This document shows, piece by piece, positions 22,661-34,797 of a stretch of 64,000 nt of DNA. The stretch covers positions 91,323,122-91,387,121 of the forward strand of contig CAXKWD010000009.1 in assembly GCA_964059195.1 (NCBI GenBank), read 5' to 3'. Position numbers and translations under genes: made by a program. Every line of letters begins with the position of its first letter. Position 1 is the stretch's first letter. Under the pieces are notes generated by a model. It had not been told where the DNA came from. It saw only the letters and a program-made list of their open reading frames with translations, and ran no database searches. The stretch comes from Ectobius pallidus. Taxonomy: Eukaryota > Arthropoda > Insecta > Blattodea > Ectobiidae.

Positions 22661-23384
22661 AGTAATACCGAACATTACCATAATCTTTGTGACACTTTCT
22701 GAAGTTAAAACTATTCAGGAAGATATATAAAGAAATTATTTTCCCCAAAATCGTCCGTTAAGAAACGGAAACTAAATTTAGGCTTATATATCCTTCATGC
22801 AGACCGCAGGTGTTTTTGCAAAGAGCCGAATGTAGCCCGCGGACCGCTTGTTTGACATATCTGCCGTAGATGTTCGTACGTCTTCAGTATAACGAAGGTG
22901 CCTATTTTATTGGAGGTTTTTAAGTTAAACTTTCAGTGATATTAATGACAGGTTTACATTTTATCCCACCGAAGGGAAATAATTATATATTTTACTCTGA
23001 AGATGAAACTGGACTGGAATAGAACTCGAATTTTAACCTTTTAGACTGATGTCTAGATTACTAGACTCCTATAAGGACTCGTATTGGATATTCCCTGGGA
23101 AGAGGAAGATTTGGAATGGGACTTGGTATGTCATGAGGGAGCCTAATATTCAAGGCCTGAGCCTACAGAGCTGAAGACCCTAGTTCTCCTCCCTCCCCAT
23201 AGGCCTACATATTTTGCTCTATACGATACAATGTATAGGATTATCCTTTCAATGATAAGACTGAAAACCTGTCGTTAATAAATTGTTACCGGTATTGATG
23301 CATTTCTACTCCACCCCTCTTCTAAAATACCTTAGTTGTTTATTGGTGGGTTAAAAGTGTCTTTATGAAACTTGGGAATAAATT

Positions 23385-24036
23385 ATTATTTCTAGGAATG
23401 GGTCCTCGATTTTTCGATACTCGATACTCTCGATGGTATCGGCATCGAGCGATACTTCAGAAAACTCGCTCTTTACTTTTTCGGTACTTCGATAAATTCT
23501 GCAATTTAAGGAAATGCGGTATCTCTCTCTGCTTTTAGTAGTCTACTAAATGTAGTAAATACTTCTATTTCTCCTTGAAATGGAGAAAACTACTGTGACT
23601 TTTGTCTGGTCATAAATAAAGACTTTCCGACTTTTAAAATCCAAACAGAAGAGATTCTTAATTGTTTCGTTTCCTGTCAAACGTTTCAATAACAACCAAC
23701 AAGCAAGGTGACTGTCCAAACCCCATTGTAATTTTTGAACAACAATTTGTAAGTGGACTGTTTCAAAAACTAATTTTAGTTTTAATGTAGAGTTTAAAAG
23801 TAATTATAGGCTGCTGATGCTCTTAAATTTTGTCTCATTAAATAAACACACTTCATTAATTTAGTTGGTATTAACACAGTTATCTCAACATTTAATTTTT
23901 AATGTAGGCTATCTATTTGTTGAAAACTGGAAATGTTGACGGTATCGAGTATCAAAGTATCGAGATTCGAGGAAAAAATCATGTTTCGGTATCGAGTATC
24001 GAGAATATCTGGTATCGACCCATCCCTAATTATTTC
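23385..24036. mobile_element. Non-autonomous hAT-like element with perfect 8-bp TSD
   Basis: The 636-bp element 23393-24028 is flanked by ATTATTTC on both sides (23385-23392 and 24029-24036). Its ends are TAGGAATGGGTC and GACCCATCCCTA, a 12-bp TIR with one mismatch. Both subterminal regions are packed with TCGATAC and GTATCGA repeats, likely transposase binding sites. The interior has no transposase frame. TAGGGATGGG-type ends and an 8-bp TSD fit the hAT superfamily. Confidence 0.93.
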
Positions 24037-24915
24037 TTATACCTCGCCCGAAGTCTTTCCGTTATTCTAAACGATTATTATTTATAAATTAATGGAGTAC
24101 ACTGAAGGAACTGGGAATATTGGACGGAAGAAATTGGCAAAGAGCGCCTGAATGTTTGATACCAGCAACTTCTGAGAGCTTGTCTTTATTAATGACTAAT
24201 CGTTCTCCTCCTACCTCCCCTTTGTGTTACTTGTCGCTTTTGTTTCTTTCGGCAGCGCACACTTAAGATATAAAAATTGGGAGGAGAGGGAGAAAGAAAA
24301 ATTAGAATCTGTGAAGAGGTAAAGAAAGCTCTTTATCCATCTTGAAAAGTTTTCGGCGCTTTGCTTCCTGAAGAAAAGGAACATGTTGTAGAATGAGGAG
24401 TGGAGGGGAAGGTTAAAATAAAAGACTCGCTTTTCTTAGAGTAAAAAGTATACTCTTGCCCCTTCCCCTTAACCTTAAAAAATGAAATGTGTCTGGACTC
24501 ATTCACCCCTTTTCCGCCTAGTAGCAACACCTTTGACATGTCTCGTACTCTTATGTTGCGCCTGTGAAGTTAAAAAAAAAAAAAAGAGAGAAACCACTAA
24601 GAGAGCTCTCTAACCCTCACCTCGACTATGTCTTCTACCTTGGCGTTTGTTATTAAACCCTTCAAGAAATGAATGCAAAAGTTAATTAAAATGAAGAAAT
24701 TTTAGTTTTTGACCCAAGCAAAGCATCTTGTCGAAACAAAAACAGTAATTTCTAAACATTTCTTAACTGTGACGTAAATGTGAATTAATGGTCTATGATT
24801 TCATAAATGTGATAATATTTTATATTTTTTAATTCTATCAAATTATTTTGTATTTTTACGTTGGAAGTATGAACTATTAGAATGCAATTTTTTCAATAAC
24901 GTAATTCTATCTAGA
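24037..24915. other. No gene seen
   Basis: A purine-rich stretch (24280-24600) with an A13-like run. The short minus-strand frame at 24333-24539 is not recognised. Confidence 0.4.
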
Positions 24916-25070
24916 AGATTATTAAAGAAGATAAATTCCCTTATACTGGGGTTTGAACCCGGCTTTGCGCGACGATTGTTAAAATTTGATTTACGATGCC
25001 ACGTGGAATCTCTTATCATATGATTAGGCTGCCCTTAATGATCTACCTATTTGAATGACATTTACTCCAT
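24916..25070 (-). repeat. SINE-B fragment, reverse
   Basis: It has the SINE-B tail (complement of AAGATAAATTCCCTTATACTG), a B-box (GGGTTTGAACCCGG on the + strand), and the 5' flank block CCACGTGGAATCTCTTATCAT. The A-box region is lost. Confidence 0.6.
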
Positions 25071-25158
25071 ATAGAATATTTTGAGGCACACAGTTTAATG
25101 GATCTGTGACCGGGTTTACACTATTATTGTACAGTGTCCTGTAACATATAGGCCTGAG

Positions 25159-25252
25159 ATGGCTGGTTCAATTGGTAGAGCATCGACATGGAAAGACGAA
25201 GGTCGCGGGTTCGAATTCCTGTGTCAGAGGGAATTTTTTCCCTTAAAATCGT
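25159..25252 (+). repeat. SINE-B copy, forward
   Basis: A-box GATGGCTGGTTCAATTGGTAGAGC and B-box GGTTCGAATTCC are 35-40 bases apart, followed by the SINE-B tail TGTCAGAGGGAATTTTTTCCC and AATCGTATCATG. Confidence 0.75.
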
Positions 25253-25619
25253 ATCATGTAGGAACAGAAACATTCTGTGAATACATAAAAACATGTCTAT
25301 ATAATCGACCTAGACCACGATATTATCGATCGTCATTTCTAGTTCTATTCATGAGCGAGGGTATACAGAAAGATAGCCTAATTCCTCGTGTTCTCTCGCT
25401 TTCATTCCTGGTTACTTTAATTGCCCTTTGATGTGACTAGACTTTTAGAAGAGGGCTTCTCATAAAAACTAAACTCCTTGAACTTCTTCAAATAGAATTT
25501 TATGAAACTATAACTATTTTCAACTTCACAAAGAGAGAACTCAAAGAAAAAGGTTTCTTCATACAAGAAATGACACACTGCGGCTTAGGTTTTTTGTTTG
25601 TTTGTTTTTTTTTATCAAT

Positions 25620-25890
25620 AGGGTGAGAAAAAGAAACGAGTATAAAGAGAAAATGATAAACTGTAAAACATATTTATTAATAGAATGTCAGAAGACGGAT
25701 TAGTGAAGTAGGTATATAAATGGAAGAAAATTGCCACTAAATCTTCAGGCAGACCAAAGAATGGATTGAAGGATGAAGTAATAAAGGCTTTTAAAAACAT
25801 GAATAATAAAAATGGTTGAGAACTCTCAAGGCTAGGAAGCTATGGAATGCAATGGCCAAGACATTCGTAATTTGAAGTTGAAATGCCTAT
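25620..25890 (+). pseudogene. Possible degenerate LINE tail
   Basis: Two successive frames give SSGRPKNGLKDEVIKAFKNM and, after a frameshift near 25815, RTLKARKLWNAMAKTFVI. This looks like the 'GRP-K-x-x-W-x-D-x-V ... A-x-DR-x-x-W' C-terminal region of some insect reverse transcriptases. The match is weak, so an unrelated origin is possible. Confidence 0.35.
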
Positions 25891-25899
25891 GAAAGAAGA

Positions 25900-28430
25900 A
25901 AGAAGACACGATTGTACACTCGAGTGCTCGGAATCTTTCCGATATTCCGATTTTATTGAAGTAACCATATGGATAGTGTTCGAAGTAAGCTATGAGCTAA
26001 TGTCTTGTTAAAAATATGGTACTTTCCAAATCATGACAGCCTCATCTCACTTCACCACCCTAGGTCCGGGTTGTCTTTGAGAAATGATTTTACAATGTTT
26101 CTTCTCCCAACGAGGTTCGCTTATTGTTCGCGAATGCCAGAGTCAGGGTATTTAGACAGGACAAATTCTTCTGATGTGGCCTATATGATCATTTTTACAT
26201 TTGGGTCGTAAAAAATAAGGACATATTATTATTCAGTAACACAGCTAGTGCAACGATACACGACCCTAGCCCGAACAATCTCCAGAAAAGGGTCGCCTAT
26301 TGTTGAGTAATTTCTACAGTAGCAGAAGGAAGCTTCAAGATCCTAGGCTTACATGTTTCACAAAATACTATAATTATATTATTTTATCAATACAGCCGTG
26401 ATCCTAGCGTACTCTAAATTTAATATGATTCTAACATCACTTTAAAATCAGGGATTGAAACATTTTGTTGAAAGGTTTTTTTCCCCTCATACTGTACCAA
26501 AATGTTTTGAACTTTTACTTCCCCTATAGGCTAACTAAAAATCCATGAAAGTGATTTTGTTAATAAGAAAAATTATTTTTAAAATTTTAGTATTTCGGTG
26601 GTGTTATTACTAATTGGCGGTGTTATTTTTAAAATATGATCTGTACATGCAATTTTTGTAATCCACTTATCAGTAGGTCTTTTATGGATTAACCTTCAAA
26701 ATTGTACTATTTTGAATTGTTAGCGTAATAACTTCCCACCACTTATAGGCAAAGTAATGGGCAAGAGTTTAGGAAATAAATTTTCTTAAAGATAGAATTG
26801 AATTTGTATTCCAGCATGCCAGTAGAAATAATCTTATGTGAAAATCACATAACTTCCTCTGCTCAAATAAAAGTTTCCCTTTAGTAAAGATCCCGCACGA
26901 AATCTATCCCGATTGCCTACGTCATTGCATTATGTTTTTGTGGGGACTGTAGCGTTGACTGGCCTGCTACCTATCTCTCTCGCACAACAGTACCTCCATT
27001 TCTATTTGTGAAGGCCAAGCTATGTCTCTCTCTAGCGAGTAACGAGTAGCGAGTAACGAGTAACGAGCACAGATTTCGTGCGAGATCTTTATAATATATT
27101 AAGTATGATAATCCCTTAATGTAAATTGGTTTAAAAACGAAGAGAATGTCGCTACCACATCGTATCGCATTCCTGAAGAATAAATAACCTAAATAAATCT
27201 GATTAATGCACTCACGTAACTTTCTTTCTCCCTTCACATTCTGATATAGAATAATAGTCGAATCAATAAAGGTAAAAAAACACTGAATAGAAGCAGTCTA
27301 TGTATTTTGAATGTGCCGCAGCATGCGTTCCAAGTTGAACCTGTGATTCTTCCTCCTTGGTTGCAGTGAGCAATTCGTTTTGGAGCAAAAATTGCGTTTC
27401 CATAACAACATGGCCGACTTGTTTATTTGTTGACAAAATCACGAGTTCACAAAATCACAGGCAATTATAAAGATATTCCTAAAAATGAATTAATTATCAG
27501 ATTATCTCCAAATAAAACTGTTTTTGCTGAAACCCTTTTAAAAAGTTGGACTGTGTCTACTTTTCGCGTCATTACGTGAATTTGCCCCATTTCGCGATTC
27601 AAAAGTTAGTTTTTTTAGGATCATGGGTGGCAGTAAAAGAAAAGTCTGCAAACGTTTGTCAAAGTGAGAACTATTTGTGTTATCGCGTCTTGCGAATTTC
27701 ACGGATCTATAACATAGGTAAGAGAAAAGCAGTGTTGCGTTCGGTCCAGATTTTGAACATTAAGGAAAAATAGGTAGCAAATAGGAGCACTGTTGCTACA
27801 CTTATCAGTGGAATTATAACTGATTTAAGTAGTTTTTTTGGCAGTTTGTATTGATTTAACACCCACAAAGATTACTAAGCTGTAGTAAGTTTGTATATGC
27901 GTAATAGTTTAAAGCGCCAACCGTTTTCTGTTTTCTTTTTGCATGTGTCGGTGATGTAGTTAGTGTTTTTTCCTCTGTTAAATGTACTAAATGTGCTAAA
28001 ATTCCTTGTGAACGAAAGCGTTTACAGTCTAAATAATAAAACTCGTAGCCGTTTGAAAAGTGAATATCGAGGCTGCTGAATGATTGAAGCTTTCTACATA
28101 CTAAAATTTTAAATTCCCTGTAGTTGTGTGCACTTACTGCCTCTGTGTTTTGCCTGTGCATAAATTGAATTAAACTTTGATTCCATGTGACAAATGGCGT
28201 ATTAAGAATTCACGTGCGAAATTCAATCCAGAAAGTGAATGTATTAGTCCTATGCATAATTAAAATATGTTTTGTTGACATGGGTTGTTAGTGTCCCTTT
28301 TATAAAGGGTCTTCCATTATTTTTTTCTTCTCTGCCCGAATTAGGCCTATAAGTAGAGGAAGAATAAAATTGTGTTCGATCCTGGAATTCTTTGGGGAGT
28401 TTTCAGCATTCTATATAGGCTACATAAGAG
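25900..28430. other. No gene seen; minisatellite and possible regulatory motifs
   Basis: AT-rich DNA. A short GAGTAACGA/GAGTAGCGA minisatellite lies at 27038-27067. GTTTCCATAACAAC at 27396-27409 resembles an RFX X-box, and AACATGGCCGAC just after it resembles a YY1/initiator context. No exon follows that I can support. Confidence 0.3.
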
Positions 28431-28435
28431 GAAGT

Positions 28436-28760
28436 GTTTGTCTGTGTGCGGTGCCCAGCCAAACCTAGGCGCGCAGAAATCTGAAATTTTTAACATAGGT
28501 GGACTGAAGGGGGTCTTTATGCACCTCGAAGCCAGATTTTTAATTTTCGCTTTTGTTCGCGAGTTACATGTAAAAAAACTGGCAGAAAACTTGATTGTTT
28601 TCTGAGTGCGATGCTAAGCCAAATCTAGGCACGCAGAAATCTGAAACTTTTAACATAGGTGGACTGAAGAGGGTCTCTATGCACCTCGAAGCCGGATTTT
28701 TTATTTTCGCTTTCGTTCACGAGTTATGAGGGGAAAAAAAACTGGCAGAAAACCTGATTT
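28436..28760 (+). repeat. Tandem pair of ~160-bp repeats (family E)
   Basis: Two units repeat with a 160-base offset. Each contains GCAGAAATCTGAAA, TTTTAACATAGGTGGACTGA, GCACCTCGAAGCC and AACTGGCAGAAAAC. A partial third unit is at 28970-29165, and a reverse-oriented relative is at 43121-43215. The shared order shows one dispersed, locally tandem family. Confidence 0.75.
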
Positions 28761-28969
28761 TTTTCTCTATCGTAGCATTAGCTTTCACTGTTACATTTCA
28801 ATTTGTGAAAATAATAATTGGAAGTGGCTTTGCTTTTCTTGTCATAACAACTTGGAAATAAAATCACGATTTTTAAAACATAGGCCTATCGCATGGAATT
28901 ATTGTCGATCGCTTCGATTTTGTAGGCCTAAACCCGCTCTGCTTGATTCATATTGTTTATAACGTTATG

Positions 28970-29165
28970 GCACGCAGAGATCTGAAATTTTCAACGTAGG
29001 TGGACGGAAGGTGGATCATGAATATAGGCCTAAAGGGAAACGTTAGTTTGTGCGAAACTCTCACTGCGGTTTTTTTGGGACAGGAAACTCGAATCTGAGG
29101 TCCCCCCCCCCCCCCCCCGGCCACACGACGCTCTCTATTCCTGAAATGCACCTTGAAGCCGGATT
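28970..29165 (+). repeat. Family E partial unit with poly-C run
   Basis: It contains ACGCAGAGATCTGAAATTTT, CGTAGGTGGACGGAAG and, after inserted sequence, CACCTTGAAGCCGGATT. A run of 17 C lies at 29102-29118. Confidence 0.6.
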
Positions 29166-29627
29166 CTTAGCTGTGGAAATTAATATTTTAATTGTTGGTG
29201 AATGATTTGCGTGTAAGTTCATGAAGCCTTGAAGATAGCCTACACATGTAAAAATTGTGAAACTCTCTTTGCTCGTTTCTCGTATCTTAATAAATGCGAT
29301 TATAGACTCGTTGCTTAATGCAATATTTTAAGTTATATACTAGAATAAATATAATATAACGGCCATAACAATACTATCTATGGTAATCAGAAGAATGATT
29401 AAATACGAGTAACCTATGAGTTGCATTTGTGAGAATTTGCTGAATATGTGCTGGTATAGAGATCAAATGAAACCCTTTTCATTCAAATTTAAGAGGCCTC
29501 GTTTTCTAGTGAATGATTTTTCTGTTTATTTAAGATATACTGAATGGGCTTTATAAGCAGGTAATTTTTTTAGGCTAATAATCTTGTGCCCTTTAAAGTA
29601 CAATAGGCACTTTTATGCAAATGAGTT

Positions 29628-29830
29628 ACCTAACAGTTAAATGTAAGTACTGTAAATAATAACCTAATAGTTAAATGTAAGTACTGTAAATAATACTATT
29701 AATTGTAATAATTAATTTTATTTTCTATGACTAGTCGACATTCAACCATAATTTCAAGTAATTTATTAATCGTAATAATTATTTTTACTTTTGATGACTA
29801 GTTGATATTCAACTATAATTTTAATTATTA
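29628..29830 (+). repeat. Short tandem duplications
   Basis: AGTTAAATGTAAGTACTGTA followed by AATAATA is repeated with an offset of about 32 bases (29635-29694). A second, weaker ~85-base pair contains GACTAGTCGACATTCAACCA and GACTAGTTGATATTCAACTA. Confidence 0.65.
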
Positions 29831-30880
29831 ATGTTATGTTTTTATAATTAGTGACTAAGTGACAAGGGTTAAAATATAGCTACCCTAAGAAAAAATAGTT
29901 ACATATAATCTCAATGTTTTAATATAGGCAAACAAGATTTTATACGTTTCGTAAATTATGTTCATTCCTATTACTTGTAAGATAGTTTGTTAATATTAAT
30001 TTTGTTAATTTGTTATATTTAAAACCCTAACATACCTCCAAGGTAAAATAGGGTCACATGTATTGGAGTATCAAAAAATATATATATAGGCCTACCTACA
30101 TATTTATGTATCCAAGAATACCTAATAATACATGTTTAACACAGTTGTAATTTATAGAGTTCACAAATTGTGATTATTGTTAATAAAACTTCAAGTGAAC
30201 CTGTAATTCTACGTCTCCAGCATTTAGATTTTTTTATACGTTTTTGTTACGTTATATACTGGTGCTTTCTGGCTGAATATTTTATCCAGTTTATACCTAA
30301 CAATTAAAACTTAATGAGTTAAAACTGTACAGATATCTTCTTGTTCAGCCTCTATTGTTCTTTTTGGTGTTAACAAGTTATTATCTGAAGAATTGTTTAT
30401 TGTTAAGTTCTTGCCTATAGATAAGATTGTATATTTACAACACTTGCTTTCTTCTTGTGGAGTAATTTGAAAGTTTGCTCGTTTCTCCTCCCCCAAGTAC
30501 CAAGTACAAACCGCGTGCTAAGTACTAGTTTAGAAGAGAAGAGAAAAGAAACACTTTATTCTTTCAAAACTACTTCTCTTACTTCAAAACACAAAACTTA
30601 CTTCCGACATGATACAAGAGTATGCCTCTTGTGACAGAGAAAAAAACAAAGCAAAAGGAAAGGAGCAGACGGATTAAAATGCTAAAGCTTTGCTTGTCCC
30701 GCAAATGTCACCAAGCGACACGACAGGATTGTCCAAACTAGATTAATTATTTGTGATTAATTTTCTATGAAAGCCTGTATTTGTGACTAAATACAGAAAA
30801 TAAGTATAAATATAATAGAATATTTTATTCAGACATGAAACCATTTCAGCTTGTCCAACATGAATCTTGTATAGAAAGAT
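29831..30880. other. No gene seen
   Basis: Very AT-rich. Incidental frames only. Confidence 0.4.
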
Positions 30881-30888
30881 TCAGACCA

Positions 30889-30975
30889 GGGGTTTCCAAC
30901 TGGCGGCCCGCTTAACCCTTTCAAGTGGCCCCCGAAGTGATTTTGAAAAAAAAAAGAATTAATAGCCTTTACTTT
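30889..30975 (+). mobile_element. Possible hAT-type end
   Basis: CCAGGGGTTTCCAACTGGCG resembles hAT termini of the CAGGGGTTYCCAA type, and the following text (GGCCCGCTTAACCC...GTGGCCCCCGAAGTG) fits a subterminal region. I cannot find the matching right end or a target-site duplication, so it may be a truncated copy. A similar start is at 48296. Confidence 0.35.
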
Positions 30976-31077
30976 TATTAAAATTATATCAATAATAAAT
31001 AATCAATTTTAATTAAATACATTTTATTCCAATGATTTCCTGGTGTTATCTCCATCTCATTTTTTGTCACGATCAGA

Positions 31078-31107
31078 AGACTACGTATACTACGTATACT
31101 ACGTATA
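31078..31107. repeat. TACGTATAC minisatellite
   Basis: Three near-perfect head-to-tail copies of ACTACGTAT. Confidence 0.8.
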
Positions 31108-32494
31108 TGAAACCCTTAAATTTGAAGGACTCAGTTTCTCACAAACTTTTTAAACTATGCCGGACTGCAAAGAAGACAATTGAAATAGGCTAATGATAAT
31201 GCTCATAATTTATGCTTTTTTCTCCTTTTATTGTGCATTAAATAATCACATAGGTCCATGCGGGTCCATGCGAGTGTTTAAAATTTGTTCTGTAAACAGT
31301 AGTTAATGTAATAAAATAAAAATATATTTATATATTTTTTTTTTTGCGATTTTCTCTAAAACTGCTTGAACCATTTTTTTAAAATAGCCTGTTGTATTTT
31401 GTATAGGCTGCTTTTATCAGGATCAGAAACTCTTATTTGATTTCTTTCGTGTTATTAGTCTAAAGGGTAGTCATTTTTCGACCAACCTTGGCTTTCAGTT
31501 CTGCCACCCGAACGACACATAATAAAATTTATTTTCATTTAATGAAATTGAAACAACTGATCATACACTCTTGCAAGAATGAGAAGCGAGAATATCGTAA
31601 GATAAAGCCTTGTGTTTCACAAGATCGTTGATATTCGACATTTGTTGCATTACCCTTTCTTGAGTAGGCCCTATCTGGATGGATTATGAGAGAGAATAAT
31701 ACAATTATTAAATATTATGAAATTTTCCGCCAGTGATGTGCATCCACTCTTTTGGACAGCACTGCTAGAGCCAGAGGCACTCGATACTGGGACAATAAGT
31801 TACACAAATCCACCCCTCCTTTCAATCCATTCATTTAAAAAACAATGCGTTTCAACACAATTACAAATAAAGGCCCCGGGCTGTGTGTGTGTATGTGACT
31901 GAAAACCGCAACGTCACCTTTTGTTTCGAGAAAAAAAAAGTCCAAAACAAGTACGGTCCCCACCACCACTGTGGTTGCTGATCAGAAATACAATTATTAA
32001 AAACAAAAGAAGCGGAAAGTAGTGTTAAGTCTCTTGTGTTCAGCTGTACAGTTGTTATTCTTTCATATTTACCGACATAATCACGCATAAAGAGAAAGCA
32101 ATTCAGCATATAAATTGTATGTGCGCTACATTTTTGTTCAGGCTGATAATGTTCCTTCTTCTATGGTCTTCTGTTTTAATTGTTCAACGAGTATATACAT
32201 TTTGCGTTCCGTGGTCAGTGGAATTGTACGTCATATAGTGCCCGTAAGTGTCTCTTCTAGCTGGTGTAAAAACAATTTAGAATAAAATGAAATCTGAAAA
32301 GAATTAACCGTCTTGTGTAAAGACCAGACTTACCGTAGATGACAGCTAGGTGTGTGGGGCTTCTGATTTTGTAAAATTTAACACATTATTAAATAAGACA
32401 TTTAGACAATACAGTAGTTTCCAAATAAATCAGGGCCGGAATGGCTCTTCAGGAGTCCTTCCGGTGGGCAGGTACAATATAGGGCCGATATTAC
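31108..32494. other. No gene seen
   Basis: AT-rich, with incidental frames. No splice-supported exon. Confidence 0.4.
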
Positions 32495-32605
32495 TAGAGA
32501 TGCCTAGTTTTCGTGAGTGACGGATTCAGGAGTTCTGGCTATTCCCATTAATAAAAAGAAAATCTTCAGTTCCAAACACTTCTAGGCCGATATCTGCCAT
32601 ATTAC
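32495..32605 (+). repeat. Dispersed repeat, partner of 15761-15845
   Basis: It shares TAGAGATGCCTAG, GAAAATCTT and CAAACACTTCTAGGCCGA with the other copy. It ends about 50 bases before the foldback element. Confidence 0.6.
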
Positions 32606-32658
32606 AATCGTGAAAAACACTAATTGTTTGACTTGAGGCTTTCCCGGTGTTGAGAATG

Positions 32659-33032
32659 TATTATTGTTTCTCGGGCTTCCAACCGGGTGAGTTGGAGGTT
32701 TGGTTCCAAGCTTTCAGCAGCATCTCTGCTGCCATCTTCTGGGAGAAGTGAGCTGGATGGGAAAATGCTGTTCTTATATAGGAAAAGACTGGATATGTTA
32801 GAATAGCTTCTTCTAATGAGTTCATTAAATCAGAACTCTCCATTTAATGAATCCATTCTCTAATTTTCCTATTGGCCCACCACCTATTCTAATATATCCA
32901 GTCTTTTCCTATATAAGAACAGCTTTTTCCCATCCAGCTCACTTCTCCCAGAAGATGGCAGCAGAGATTGCTTCCGAAAGCTTGGAACCAAACCTCCAAC
33001 TCACGCGGTCGGAAGCACGAGAAACGATAATA
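32659..33032. mobile_element. Foldback element with ~150-bp inverted arms
   Basis: The left arm (32659-32807) and the right arm (32883-33032) are inverted copies joined by a 75-base centre that itself contains TTCATTAAAT and its complement. Each arm carries a TATA-like CCTATATAAGAAC pointing outward (right arm 32908-32920). Both arms also carry the same short outward-reading frame with AFSHPAHFSQKMAAE. A single arm is at 18811-19025. The structure fits a foldback transposon or an inverted pair of terminal repeats. No TSD is clear. Confidence 0.8.
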
Positions 33033-33351
33033 TAAACACTATTTGTTGTTGCTGTTGTTTTTTTTAACTTTCGTTTCTAGTGCGAATTTTTTTCTTTATT
33101 TGAAGGAAGTTTTATTTTTTAAGGGATATCTTCTTTTATAAAACCACTTAGGCCTAAATGATATGCTTACTGAAAGTTAATTGACTGTGATTTAGTAGGC
33201 AATAACTTAAAATAATTAGAAAATATGCTTATTTCAATTCAAAATTAAAATAATCTTATGTTGAGAGATGTTCATGGAAATTGATTTCTGCTGTATTGTA
33301 TTACTTCAGCTCAAACCCCCCTTACTAGTAAATGTATTTTATATTTTATTT

Positions 33352-34641
33352 CAATAGGGTAAGGTGGTACATTTTCGAACATGGTACAATTCTGAACGGA
33401 CTAAGATTTTTATCCATTTTGGGGTTTCAAATGTTAGCCAACCTCTTTTTAAAAATATAGCGTCCATACTGATTGTTTTGTTGATCTGTATCCGCGAGAA
33501 TGATGTTCCGAGTTGTCTCATTCGGCCATAAAAAATTATTTTCCAACCGAAGGTAAGAACGCCATGCTTGAAAAATGGCACGTTATAAAATTGCTTATAA
33601 TTCCACGTTGTGTTACTTGAATATATTTTTGAGGACCAATTTTTAACTCATACCAACAAATAGCGTAGTCTTTAATACGTAAGTCATTGGCACAACAATG
33701 GGCATTCGTGAGCGGAATTTCAACAATGTAGTAATTTACAAAACCTAGCTCGAGGTACAAATTCGAACAAATTTTAGGTACAATTTCGAACAGTACTTTA
33801 ACCCGCGATTGCTTGCTTAAGACTTGCATGGAAAAGCTGTTTTGCTGTCACAGCATTCTGCATGTTTATTATTATTAACTGTGCAAGTCAAATATAAAAG
33901 GGTGGTATTCATATATCTCTCAACAGTGGTATTATTTCAACGAAGAGTTATAAACTAAGACTTCCTCTGTAATGTTATTTCATCTCAGCATTTATGCAAT
34001 ACACAATAGCATGCAGCTGTCAAGTATTTTTATTATTGCTCTTGATGCTATAACAGACCGTCTTAATGGTCTAGTGGTTCCTGACTACGGACCCTCAAGT
34101 CTGGGTTCGATCACCGGTACCTCCTCGGATTTTTCTGAGGTAGGGTGATCTGGAACGGGGTGCATTCAGCCTCTTGACACCAACAAAAGAGCTAATTCAT
34201 AAAGAAGTAGCGGCTCCGGTTCAGTAAGCCATCAATAACTGTCGTAGGAGTCGGCATGCTGACCACATGCCCCAATCCGGCCATCTGCCTATTTAAAACG
34301 TGACACATCATTATTACGCTCATATTACTGATAAATAATAATAACAGAAAATAATATTTGGAAGAAAGCACTTTGTTCGTTGAAAATGCCACTGTTCGAA
34401 ATAGTACCCACTGGTGTTTAGAATTGTACCTACTGCGGTACATTTTCGAACGATATTCTGGAAATGAAAGATCGATTGCCATGACCAATATTGCAGCTGT
34501 ATGACTTTGATATTTTTGTGAAGGGTCAACTACATTGCCAACTTTGTGAATACAATACAGTTGAACTTGTCTTATGTTTATTGTGTTCATAAAATAAGAA
34601 TATTTGTTAAGTGTTCGAAAATGTACCACCTTACCCAATAG
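33352..34641. mobile_element. TIR element (1,278 bp) with 6-bp TSD and nested SINE
   Basis: The element 33358-34635 has perfect 24-bp inverted ends, beginning GGTAAGGTGGTACATTTTCG on the left and mirrored on the right. It is flanked by CAATAG (33352-33357 and 34636-34641). Motifs like GTACATTTTCGAAC, GTACAATTCTGAAC and GTACAATTTCGAAC recur inside, possibly as internal binding sites. Its minus-strand frames run through a SINE and are not a transposase. The superfamily is unknown. Confidence 0.85.
34058..34290 (+). repeat. SINE-A copy nested in the TIR element
   Basis: tRNA-like head (TGGTCTAGTGGTTCC, then GGGTTCGATCACCGG), then the SINE-A body with TTTTTCTGAGGTAGGG, GAAGTAGCGGCTCCGGTTC and GTCGGCATGCTGACCACATG. 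It ends at CATCTGCCTATTT. Confidence 0.8.
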
Positions 34642-34797
34642 AAATAGTTATTTTATGTGCCGAGTAATTATATCCTCGACACACCTCGACGTATAGGTCA
34701 AGGAATCTAGTTAACCAGTTTATCTACACTAAATGCAAGTGTTAGTCTAGTTCCCTGGTAAGAATAGGCCTAAAATCTCTTTGACTATGTATTTTTG

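Noticed and set aside
34192..34638. 148-codon minus-strand frame as a transposase for the TIR element
   Set aside because: It runs through the nested SINE-A and the element's own inverted end, and shows no catalytic motif.
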